The notes under the pieces are model-generated. The model did no database searches. It was not told where the DNA came from and saw only the letters and a list, made by a program, of their open reading frames with translations. Below are positions 57,786 to 64,000 of a DNA stretch of 64,000 bases, one piece after another. The position numbers and the translations under genes were made by a program. Source of the DNA: DASRDR01 sp035550795 (GTDB taxonomy: Bacteria; Methylomirabilota; Methylomirabilia; Rokubacteriales; DASRDR01); contig DASZOL010000012.1 of assembly GCA_035550795.1 (NCBI GenBank), positions 49,408-113,407 on the forward strand, written 5' to 3'. Each line of letters starts with the position of its first letter. The first letter of the stretch is position 1.

Positions 57786-58469
57786 GTGGAGCCGCTCGGA
57801 AGCTCGCCGTGGAACGCGCCTGAAACGGTGACCGGCTTCGCGCAGTCCCTCCCGAATCCCAGGCTGATGCGATTCGCCCAGACCGAATGGCGTCGAGCTG
57901 GTCGCGCGTGGGGACTCGACCTCGGCTGCGGCGCGGGCCGCAACGCGATCCCACTGGCGCGCCTCGGCTGGAAGGTGTTCGGCATAGACTTCTCGTGGCC
58001 GATGCTCTGCGCTGCCGCCCAGCGCGTGCGAGAGGAGCCCATCGGCGGTCGCCTGCATCTCGCCCTCGCGACGATGGACAGACTCCCCGTCCGAGACCGC
58101 TGCGTCGATCTCATCATCGCCCATGGCATTTGGAACCTCGCGCGCTCGGCGGCAGAGTTCCGGCGGGCGCTGGGCGAGGCCGCCCGGGTGGCTCGGTCGC
58201 GCGCGGGCCTGTTCGTGTTCACCTTCTCTCGCACGACCCTCCCGCCGCAGGCGGAGCCCGTCTCGGGCGAGCCCTTCGTGTTCACTCAGTTCTCCGGGCA
58301 GCCGCAATGCTTCCTGACCGAAGAGCAACTCATCCAGGAATTGGCCATCGCCGGGTTCACGCCAGAACCGGGCGTGCCTCTCAGGGAACTCAATCAGCCA
58401 CAACAGGGGATACTGCACACCGGGACCGTGCCAGTCATCTACGAAGGCATTTTCCGCCACATGAACTGA
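57786..58469 (+). CDS. Class I SAM-dependent methyltransferase
   Basis: 227 residues from a GTG at 57786. SAM-binding motif I reads LDLGCGAGRNAIPLARLGWKVFGIDFS, motif II LPVRDRCVDLIIAHGIWNLA. The pattern is that of TehB/UbiE-like small-molecule methyltransferases. The residue after motif I (GIDFSWPML) fits a SAM-binding acid. It lies in the nor segment but after a gap, so a direct role in NO reduction cannot be claimed. It might act on toxic metalloids or in cofactor modification. Confidence 0.85.
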   Translation: MEPLGSSPWNAPETVTGFAQSLPNPRLMRFAQTEWRRAGRAWGLDLGCGAGRNAIPLARLGWKVFGIDFSWPMLCAAAQRVREEPIGGRLHLALATMDRLPVRDRCVDLIIAHGIWNLARSAAEFRRALGEAARVARSRAGLFVFTFSRTTLPPQAEPVSGEPFVFTQFSGQPQCFLTEEQLIQELAIAGFTPEPGVPLRELNQPQQGILHTGTVPVIYEGIFRHMN

Positions 58470-58574
58470 ACGCAAGCGCTCGATATCCAGACCACGCTCG
58501 AAGCTTGCGTGAAGGTGACGCGCCCGAGTCCCAGGCGTTTGTCGGCCGAGATCCGTCCGCAGCCCTTCTCATCG

Positions 58575-58738
58575 CTTCCGCCCGAACGTGGCTTCAAGTC
58601 CGCGACCGCGGCGCCTGGCGTCTGGCGCGCCGCGAGGAGCGCGAGGTCCGGGCCGAGTTCGGCGAGACGTGGGGACGCTATGCCATGGTGACGCCTGCCT
58701 TCTGCCGCGGGCGCAGGATTGCGGCGCGGCATGTATGA
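58575..58738 (+). pseudogene. C-terminal remnant of an isoprenylcysteine carboxyl methyltransferase-like protein
   Basis: The frame ending at 58738 reads RTWLQVRDRGAWRLARREER and EVRAEFGETWGRYAMVTPAFCR, which resembles the conserved end of membrane methyltransferases of the ICMT/PEMT type (RREExxLRxxFGxxYxxYxxxTPxFxP). The membrane helices that should precede it are absent. Only the tail survives. Confidence 0.5.
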
Positions 58739-58884
58739 GTGCCTTGAATTCGACAACCGCACTCGGACGCGTGGACGCCCAGGGGTGTTCAGGGATGGCG
58801 TCGGCGCCTCGACCCGCCTGGGGCGGGAACGCCCGGTTGGCCGCCCGGTGAGTCGGTCGGATTGAGATGCGATACGCTGGCGCC

Positions 58885-59157
58885 ATGGGTGCCGCGACGC
58901 GAGCGTCCCCCGGCGGCCCGTGCACCGCCCACGAGCTCTCGCGGCTCGCCGGGGATCCCCGGGAAGCACGTTGCCGAGCACCTCACGCACGTCGTGCGCT
59001 CCCTGCCGCGAACGGAGGAGCGGCTCCGCGTGGAGCCGGCGCGGTGTCTCGGCTGCGGGTTCGTCTTCAGAAGGCGGGAGCGCTTGGGCCGGCCGCCTGT
59101 CCGGTCTGCCGGGCTCAGCACATCGACCCCCCGCGCTTTCGCGTCCAGCCAGCCTGA
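58885..59157 (+). pseudogene. HTH/Zn-ribbon transcriptional regulator with two compensating frameshifts
   Basis: Read with two frame changes this gives one continuous protein: TAHELSRLAG, then (plus one frame from about 58957) IPGKHVAEHLTHVVRSLPRTEERL and VEPARCLGCGFVFRRRERLGRPP, then (back to the first frame at about 59094) CPVCRAQHIDPPRFRVQ. This is the small family of regulators with a winged helix fused to a C-x2-C...C-x2-C zinc ribbon. The first change is at a GGGG run, the second at GCCGCC. Either sequencing errors or a genuine decayed gene. Confidence 0.65.
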
Positions 59158-59384
59158 TCAGAGGAACAGTCCATCCCGCGCCGCCGTGACCGGGCTATCT
59201 TCCCAGACGACCGGGGCCACGCCCTTCAGCGCTCACGCCATCCGCCGTGGGCGACCGGGGCGCTATCGCCTCGTTGGGGCAGCAAGACCTCGCTTCGGGT
59301 CGTCGGATTATGGGTCAGACACTAATGATCATCACTAAACCAACCACTTCGGCCCGGGCGCGATTCTTGCTCGAATGCCGGGGC
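59158..59384. other. Intergenic stretch before the FixH-like gene
   Basis: No gene supported. The region around 59311-59345 is locally AT-rich (GGGTCAGACACTAATGATCATCACTAAACC) compared with its neighbours and may hold the promoter of the FixH-like/polyferredoxin pair. TGATCATCA is a short palindromic word but not a recognised site. Confidence 0.35.
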
Positions 59385-60269
59385 ATGCGCGCGTACCCGG
59401 ACGCTCCGGCTGGTGATCGGCGCGATCCTCGACGGGTCGGGCTCTCCACAGGGGGCGGGTTGGGGATCCTGCTGGTTCTGATTACCACCCTTCCCGCCCA
59501 GGCCGGAACCGGCATGCCGGAGATCGGCTGGACCCAGATGGGGCCTTACCGGGCCCGTCTCATGAACGACTCGGCCACGATCCGTACAGGTGCCAATACC
59601 CTGACGGTTCACGTTCCCGACCTGCCGGTCGGCGAGGGCGTCACCCTGCAGCTGCACGGCCCCCGCGGCGAGGTCATCGACGTGCCGCTTTACCGTCTGC
59701 GACTGCTCGGCGATGCGGGCGAACGCCATGCCGTCGCGCCGGCCAGCTCGATCATACCGGCATCCGGCTCCACCGGGACCATGAGTGCCGGCCACGGGCA
59801 CGCACCAACGGCGGAGGCGGCGACACGCGTCGAGGACCACGCGGGACATCGGGACCCGGGAAAGGCCCCAGCCGGGGCGCAGCCGCCTGATCATAGCGGT
59901 CACGGTCAGCCCGCCCCCGGGTCCGGGGTCGCGCGGGAGAGCGCCGCGCACGCGGACGCCACGGGTGCGACGGCCGATGCCGACGACCACTCCGCAGGCG
60001 CTCCGGGCGGCCACGGCACGGATGCTCATGGCCCCGACATTGTCACGGGTTTCGCGGCGCGGGGGACGGCACGAGTTCCGGCCACCGGCGCGTGGCGCGC
60101 GGTGCTGACCGCCGGTGACGGGCACGGGCCGCCGATGACCGGCGAGCTCGCGCTCGCCGTGACCAGCGACGGCCCGAGCCTCCTCTATCTGGGGTTCCTC
60201 GGCGTCCTGAGCGGTGGATCCGTCCTCTACGGCTGGGTCCATCGCCGTCGCGGACAATCGCGGGACTAG
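59385..60269 (+). CDS. Exported His-rich protein with FixH/YtkA-like domain
   Basis: About 294 residues from the ATG at 59385 (an earlier frame opens at 59247). A signal sequence ends TLPAQA-GT. The next 90 residues (WTQMGPYRARLMNDSATIRTG, LTVHVPDLPVGEGVTLQL, plus VPLYRLRLLGDAGE) look like the beta sandwich of FixH/YtkA proteins. Residues about 134-215 are rich in His, Asp and Gly (GHGHAP, DHAGHRD, DHSGHG, GGHGTDAHGPD), probably metal-binding. A second beta stretch and a C-terminal membrane helix follow. It lies 4 bases before the polyferredoxin. Likely a metal-handling partner. Confidence 0.65.
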   Translation: MRAYPDAPAGDRRDPRRVGLSTGGGLGILLVLITTLPAQAGTGMPEIGWTQMGPYRARLMNDSATIRTGANTLTVHVPDLPVGEGVTLQLHGPRGEVIDVPLYRLRLLGDAGERHAVAPASSIIPASGSTGTMSAGHGHAPTAEAATRVEDHAGHRDPGKAPAGAQPPDHSGHGQPAPGSGVARESAAHADATGATADADDHSAGAPGGHGTDAHGPDIVTGFAARGTARVPATGAWRAVLTAGDGHGPPMTGELALAVTSDGPSLLYLGFLGVLSGGSVLYGWVHRRRGQSRD

Positions 60270-60273
60270 CCCG

Positions 60274-61629
60274 ATGGCGGCGGTGGCCTCCGCGCTTTCC
60301 CGCAACCTTCTGGACATCCCCGGGGCGCGGACCATCCTCAGGAGTCGGTGGTTTCCTGCGATCTTCGCCTACCCGACCCTGGTGGTGTTCGGCTACATCG
60401 TGTACGCGTTGCTCTTCGGCCCCGGTGCCGCCTCCGCCAACCTCGGCACCACGCTCACCTGGGTCCTGTGGTGGCCGCTGCTCCCGCTGATGATGTTCGC
60501 CCTCGGGCGGTTCTGGTGCGCCATCTGCCCCTTCGCCACCGTCATCGACACGATCCAGAAGCTCGCGGGGCTCGGGCGGCCGGTCGCGCCCCTCCTGAAG
60601 CGGTATGGGATCTGGATCATCGACGCGACGTTCATCCTGATCACCTGGGCTGATCACGTCTTCGGGATCGTGGAGTCACCCCGGGGATCGGGATACCTAC
60701 TGGCGGGGCTCGTCACGGCCTCGGTGGTGACTGCGGTGTTCTACGAGCGGCGCGCCTGGTGCCGGTTCTTGTGTTTCCTGGGCGGATTGTCGGGCAACTA
60801 CTCGCGCTCGGCAGGGATCGCGTTGCGGGCGACCCCGGACATCTGCGTGCGCTGCAAGACGCAGAGCTGCTACCGGGGGGACGGTCGCCTTCCAGGGTGC
60901 CCGGTCTTTGAGTTCCCGCGTACCATGATGAGCAGCGCGAACTGTAACCTATGCGCCAACTGTATCAAGGTCTGTCCGAACGACTCGATCCGTCTGAGGC
61001 CACGAGCCCCGACGAGCGAGCTCTGGTTCATGTCCCGGCCCCGCTTCGAGGAATCGTTCCTCGCGGCGGTCATCGTCGGGATCGTGCTGGTGCAGAACGT
61101 GACCATGTTGTCGTTCTGGCGGCCCGTCATGGACAGCGTGACGCACGTCCTGGTCGGCAGCCGCACACTCGCCTTCACCGCTATCTTCGCCGCTGCCATG
61201 GCCATCCCATTCGGCGCCATGATGGCGGCCGCCCGGTTGAGCGGCGCGGCCAGCGGCGAGTCGGTGTCCATGAATTTCGCCCGGTTCGGCTATGCCGTGA
61301 TTCCGCTCGATCTGGCCGGACACGTGGCCCACAATCTCTTTCACTTGCTCTCCGAGGGGAAGGCCGTCGTCTTCAACGCCGCGGCGCTGGTCGACTTCCA
61401 TGTGACGGGATCGGCGGAACTGGTCTCCCCGGACACGGTGCGGATGCTGCAGTTCGCGATCATCGCGCTCGGCATCGCCGGCTCACTGTACACAGCGACA
61501 AGGATCGCAGAGCGGCCTGGCTCCGCGGTGCCTCGGCTCCGGACGCTGATGCCGCACGCCGCCGTCCTCGTGCTCTTCGGGTTCGTCAACGTGTACCTCT
61601 TCACGCTGCCGATGGTGCACCGGGTGTAG
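60274..61629 (+). CDS. Membrane polyferredoxin of the NosR/NapH/CcoG type
   Basis: 451 residues. Membrane helices at about 30-50, 60-80, 110-130 and 140-158 surround C82-x2-C85-P and C163-x3-C167. A soluble part has C191-x2-C194-x4-C199-x9-C209-P and C224-x2-C227-x2-C230-x3-C234-P, enough for two [4Fe-4S] clusters. Four or five more helices follow. It lacks the FMN-binding domain of NosR, so it is a NapH-like quinol-to-periplasm or cofactor-maturation electron protein. The ATG at 60274 follows the FixH-like stop. It may supply electrons or reduce metals for NO reduction. Confidence 0.85.
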   Translation: MAAVASALSRNLLDIPGARTILRSRWFPAIFAYPTLVVFGYIVYALLFGPGAASANLGTTLTWVLWWPLLPLMMFALGRFWCAICPFATVIDTIQKLAGLGRPVAPLLKRYGIWIIDATFILITWADHVFGIVESPRGSGYLLAGLVTASVVTAVFYERRAWCRFLCFLGGLSGNYSRSAGIALRATPDICVRCKTQSCYRGDGRLPGCPVFEFPRTMMSSANCNLCANCIKVCPNDSIRLRPRAPTSELWFMSRPRFEESFLAAVIVGIVLVQNVTMLSFWRPVMDSVTHVLVGSRTLAFTAIFAAAMAIPFGAMMAAARLSGAASGESVSMNFARFGYAVIPLDLAGHVAHNLFHLLSEGKAVVFNAAALVDFHVTGSAELVSPDTVRMLQFAIIALGIAGSLYTATRIAERPGSAVPRLRTLMPHAAVLVLFGFVNVYLFTLPMVHRV

Positions 61630-61916
61630 CGCTCGAACGGGCTTCCGGCTGCCGAAACCACGCTCCTTCGCCATTCTATTCCCTCGATCCGGCGGAGTTC
61701 AGGTGCCAAGGCTCTGCGGTCGGAACCGGAGAGTGGCGTAGGCTTGGAGCAGCAGTTATCTCCGGGTCACCAGTGCGCTATCGGTGTGTCCCGTCGGGAT
61801 CCGCACCCGTGCGAACCGCGGCGCGCCGAGCGCCCTGGTCAGCGCCACAACCTTGGTCCGGCTGCACCCGGTGTCGCGAGTGGACAGGTGTGCGGTAAGT
61901 CGCGTTCTTTCGAATC

Positions 61917-61984
61917 GGGGTCGTGGTGCAGCCTGGTTGGCACACTGGCCTGTCAAGCAGGCGAGCAGATCGATACCCCTCGGT
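61917..61984 (+). ncRNA. tRNA-Asp-like element lacking a T-arm, copy B
   Basis: Same structure as copy A: acceptor strand and D-arm of tRNA-Asp, anticodon loop CTGTCAA, then AGCAGGCGAGCAGATCGATACCCC without a T-loop. D-loop differs from copy A by one base (GGTTGG against GGTTCG). Followed by the same terminator. Confidence 0.5.
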
Positions 61985-62011
61985 AAGTCGCGGACTTGCC
62001 GAGGGGTTTTT
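61976..62011 (+). terminator. Intrinsic terminator in repeat B
   Basis: CCCCTCGG...CCGAGGGG with inner TAAGTC/GACTTG and a tract of five T. Same as in repeat A, and downstream of the polyferredoxin gene by about 350 bases. Confidence 0.85.
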
Positions 62012-62182
62012 CTTTGAGTGGTTGGCTGGCGGGGGGTGGTTTAGGCCCTTCGAGGGGCGGCCGCGGGCATAGTTTCAGGCATAGCGGAATCCGCCCGGCA
62101 GGACTCGTTCGTTAGGAGTCTCACGCTACCGATTCAGCAGTCGGCGAAACGCCTCGGGGTGCACCGTATCGCGACTGATCGA

Positions 62183-63259
62183 TCAAAACGCCGAGGTGGT
62201 TCCTCGGTGCAACCGGTCTCCGGCGGCGAGGCACCGCGGACAGGCAATGCCGCCGCCGTGAAGGCCCACCTCGTAAGTGAGGCCGTTGCAGCGGCCGCAA
62301 CGAGCTGGCTCCCCCGTGCGCTCGAGCGGATCCCAGGTCAGCGCGAGTGGCACCTCACGGCGTTTGGCAGCAAGCGTGCCGGCGAATACGACGCGCGGCA
62401 GATAGAGTCGGAGGACGCTCAGCAGCGAGAGCTCCGCCGACAGCTGATACTTCGCCCCCAGCTCACCCAGCCGCCCGTCGCGCTCGCGCTCGATTGCCAG
62501 GCGCTTCGATCCGAGGGCGGCCTGCTCCGAGCTGTCAGGCGGCAGTGCGGCCCGCCGTTTCTCGAGCTCCCGGATGAGCTCGGTGTAGTAGCTCCGGGCT
62601 CGCCCGCTCTCGCGGGCCAGTCGTGCCTCGAACTCCCGCCGCCGGGATCCCAGCGGGGCGGAGAGACGCTGCTCGATCTCGCGCCGCGCCACCGCGTAGG
62701 CCTCGGCGGCGGGCCGTTCCGCCATCATCGGCCACGCCTCCACGGGGTCGCCCGCCACACCGTGGCGGTCGAGCGCATCTTGGAGCCGACGCAGGAGGCG
62801 ACCGTCGGTCAGGTTCACCGCGACCTCGAGGAGGTCCTCCTCCCGCTCGTCCGAGAGATACCGCACCCGGAAAAGGAAAAGCCCAGTCGGGACCCACCAA
62901 GGTCGCCCGCCCTGCGGGGTCCAGGCGCTCTCGAGGAAGCGATAGGCACGCCGCAGCTGGTCAGCTGTCCTCGGCGTTGCGGTCACCGCACTGTCCAGGA
63001 ACGCGCGTGCCACGCGCCCGGACGCCGTAGTGTCGCGAAGCAGGCGCTCCAGGGTAGGGCTGGCGAACGACACCAGCTCGGCGTCGGGCATCTCGTCGAG
63101 CAGCTCGGGGTCAAAGGCGAGCTGGCGCACCGTCAGGTCCCCAGACCCGGGTTCCGGCCACAGGACCGTGTGGAGCCCGTCGGCCCGTCGCTCCACGACA
63201 CCACCCGCCTGCTCGATCGCCGTGACGGCGAACGCCTCGACTCCGCCCGGCACCTTCAC
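62183..63259 (-). CDS. Helicase-associated protein with C-terminal zinc ribbon
   Basis: 358 residues from a GTG at 63259, which overlaps the stop of the upstream helicase as GTGA. The N-terminal 180 residues are alpha/beta with no motif I recognise. A predicted coiled coil occupies about 190-270 (RREFEARLARESGRARSYYTELIRELEKRR). A zinc ribbon closes the protein (CGRCNGLTYEVGLHGGGIACPRC). The architecture and coupling suggest a partner that guides or regulates the SNF2-type helicase. Not a known single-gene family to me. Confidence 0.7.
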   Translation of the reverse strand: MKVPGGVEAFAVTAIEQAGGVVERRADGLHTVLWPEPGSGDLTVRQLAFDPELLDEMPDAELVSFASPTLERLLRDTTASGRVARAFLDSAVTATPRTADQLRRAYRFLESAWTPQGGRPWWVPTGLFLFRVRYLSDEREEDLLEVAVNLTDGRLLRRLQDALDRHGVAGDPVEAWPMMAERPAAEAYAVARREIEQRLSAPLGSRRREFEARLARESGRARSYYTELIRELEKRRAALPPDSSEQAALGSKRLAIERERDGRLGELGAKYQLSAELSLLSVLRLYLPRVVFAGTLAAKRREVPLALTWDPLERTGEPARCGRCNGLTYEVGLHGGGIACPRCLAAGDRLHRGTTSAF

Positions 63260-64000
63260 GTCGGGCCCCCTGCGGCGAGTCCGTCGCCAAATAGCCGGTC
63301 ATCGAGCGCCTTGGCCTCGAGGTAGGCGGTCTTGGCCGCGAGCAGCTGATCACCGAGGGCCTGCATCTCGGCCCGGAGGGCTGAGGGGTTCGCGGACGCG
63401 AGCCACAGGTCGGTCACGAGCTCCTCGAAGTCCTGGTCGCTGGCGAGCTGGCCCAGGATCATGTCGATCTCGCCAATCACAAGCTCGAACATGTTGATCT
63501 TGGCGTCCAGCACCTCTAGCAGCAGCTCCTCGATGGTGCCCGCGGCGACCAGGTTGAACACGTGGACGTCGCGCGTCTGGCCGACCCGGGATAGCCGCCC
63601 GATCCGCTGCTCGATCCGCATCGGATTCCACGGGAGGTCGTAGTTCACGAGTCCGTGCGCGAACTGAAGATTGCGACCCTCGCCGCCCGCCTCCGTCGAG
63701 AGCAGGATCCGGGCGGGGCCTTCGAAGGCGCGAACGGCGGCGTCCTTCTCGGCGCGGCGCAGCGCACCGTGATAGAGGGCGAGCGGCTCGCCCGCCTCGC
63801 GCAGCATCCCGGCCAGATACTCTTGGGTCGCACGGAACCGGGTGAAGACCAAAAGCTTGTCCGGCCACGCCCGCACCAGGTCGAGGAGGGTGCGGCTCTT
63901 GGCGTCGTCACGGACTGCGTGCGCCTGCTCATGAAACCGCCGGAGGTCGAGCCGGAGGGCGCCGGGCGGCATCCCGCCGACGAGCCGCTCCAGCGTCGCG
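63256..64000 (-). CDS. SNF2/RapA-type helicase, C-terminal part, gene runs off the window
   Basis: Only the second RecA lobe is visible: KLLVFTRFRATQEYLAGMLREAG (motif IV region), ARILLSTEAGGEGRNLQFAHGLVNYDLPWNPMRIEQRIGRLSRVGQTRDVHVFNLVAAGTIEE (motifs V and VI), and a C-terminal helical tail rich in Leu/Glu. The N-terminal ATPase lobe lies beyond position 64000. Proteins like this act in RNA polymerase recycling (RapA) or in restriction-like defence islands. The Zn-ribbon partner is downstream with overlapping GTGA. Confidence 0.85.
   Translation of the reverse strand, partial: ATLERLVGGMPPGALRLDLRRFHEQAHAVRDDAKSRTLLDLVRAWPDKLLVFTRFRATQEYLAGMLREAGEPLALYHGALRRAEKDAAVRAFEGPARILLSTEAGGEGRNLQFAHGLVNYDLPWNPMRIEQRIGRLSRVGQTRDVHVFNLVAAGTIEELLLEVLDAKINMFELVIGEIDMILGQLASDQDFEELVTDLWLASANPSALRAEMQALGDQLLAAKTAYLEAKALDDRLFGDGLAAGGPT

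Larger units (their letters stand above)
61865..62084. repeat. Long direct repeat B, right boundary of the nor segment
   Basis: About 220 bp, same orientation as repeat A at 51656-51896, with the same order of blocks through GCGGGCATAGTTTCAGGCATAG. The two copies differ by scattered substitutions and short gaps (one of about 6 and one of about 8 bases before the tRNA-like part). About 10 kb lie between the copies. Confidence 0.85.

Overview
The window is very GC-rich, gene-dense bacterial DNA with short operons, many ATGA start/stop overlaps and frequent GTG/TTG starts. The mixture of very large cyclase/ATPase/TPR signalling proteins, TAXI-type binding proteins, amidohydrolases, MFS carriers and a cytochrome c-type nitric oxide reductase recalls uncultivated soil and groundwater lineages such as Candidatus Rokubacteria/Methylomirabilota. 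That is an inference from gene style only; there is no rRNA gene or marker set here to prove it.

Layout. 1-3.8 kb: end of an ABC permease gene, an epimerase with a polyisoprenyl-type glycosyltransferase, and an ECF sigma/anti-sigma pair. 3.8-10.9 kb: a long minus-strand housekeeping operon (mltG-plsC-argH-FnIII lipoprotein-dapA-dapB-folB-folK), read from a near-consensus promoter that diverges from a stand-alone rpoA. 12.1-17.5 kb: comEA-like/comEC, an MFS carrier and a zinc alcohol dehydrogenase. 17.6-22.4 kb: PH-domain and membrane proteins, tRNA-Val, a glycosyltransferase, a secreted 13-residue-repeat protein and a DUF1232 protein. 22.4-25.4 kb: a CpxP/CpxR/CpxA-like envelope-stress locus with a ~100 bp hairpin repeat at each end of the regulator pair. 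25.4-28.7 kb: a TAXI binding protein, DUF1850 and a REC-EAL phosphodiesterase. 28.9-35.5 kb: an amidohydrolase, class III aminotransferase, FAD oxidase and MFS exporter set that looks like an amino-compound catabolic cassette. 35.5-42.9 kb: nucleotide-signalling genes (cyclase-ATPase-TPR, HD-GYP-like, HEAT). 43.2-49.1 kb: a SWIM/SNF2 helicase pair and a graveyard of HicAB and PIN toxin-antitoxin remnants. 49.1-51.4 kb: a Cache-HAMP adenylate cyclase.

51.7-62.1 kb is the most unusual part. Two direct repeats of about 240 and 220 bp, each holding a tRNA-Asp-like fragment lacking a T-arm followed by a strong intrinsic terminator, bracket about 10 kb carrying a nitric oxide reductase operon (two tiny membrane proteins, a diheme NorC, NorB, NorQ, NorD), a methyltransferase, two decayed genes, a His-rich FixH/YtkA-like protein and a membrane polyferredoxin. 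This reads as a self-contained NO-detoxification or denitrification cassette acquired or moved as a unit. Beyond it, a helicase and a Zn-ribbon partner protein start a further locus that runs out of the window.

The main functional picture is of an aerobic or facultative soil or sediment heterotroph with envelope-stress sensing, cyclic-nucleotide signalling, amino-compound catabolism and NO reduction. Several remnants (deazaflavin-type oxidoreductase, RibD-like reductase, PIN toxin, HicB, isoprenylcysteine methyltransferase-like, HTH/Zn-ribbon regulator) show ongoing gene decay in the accessory parts.
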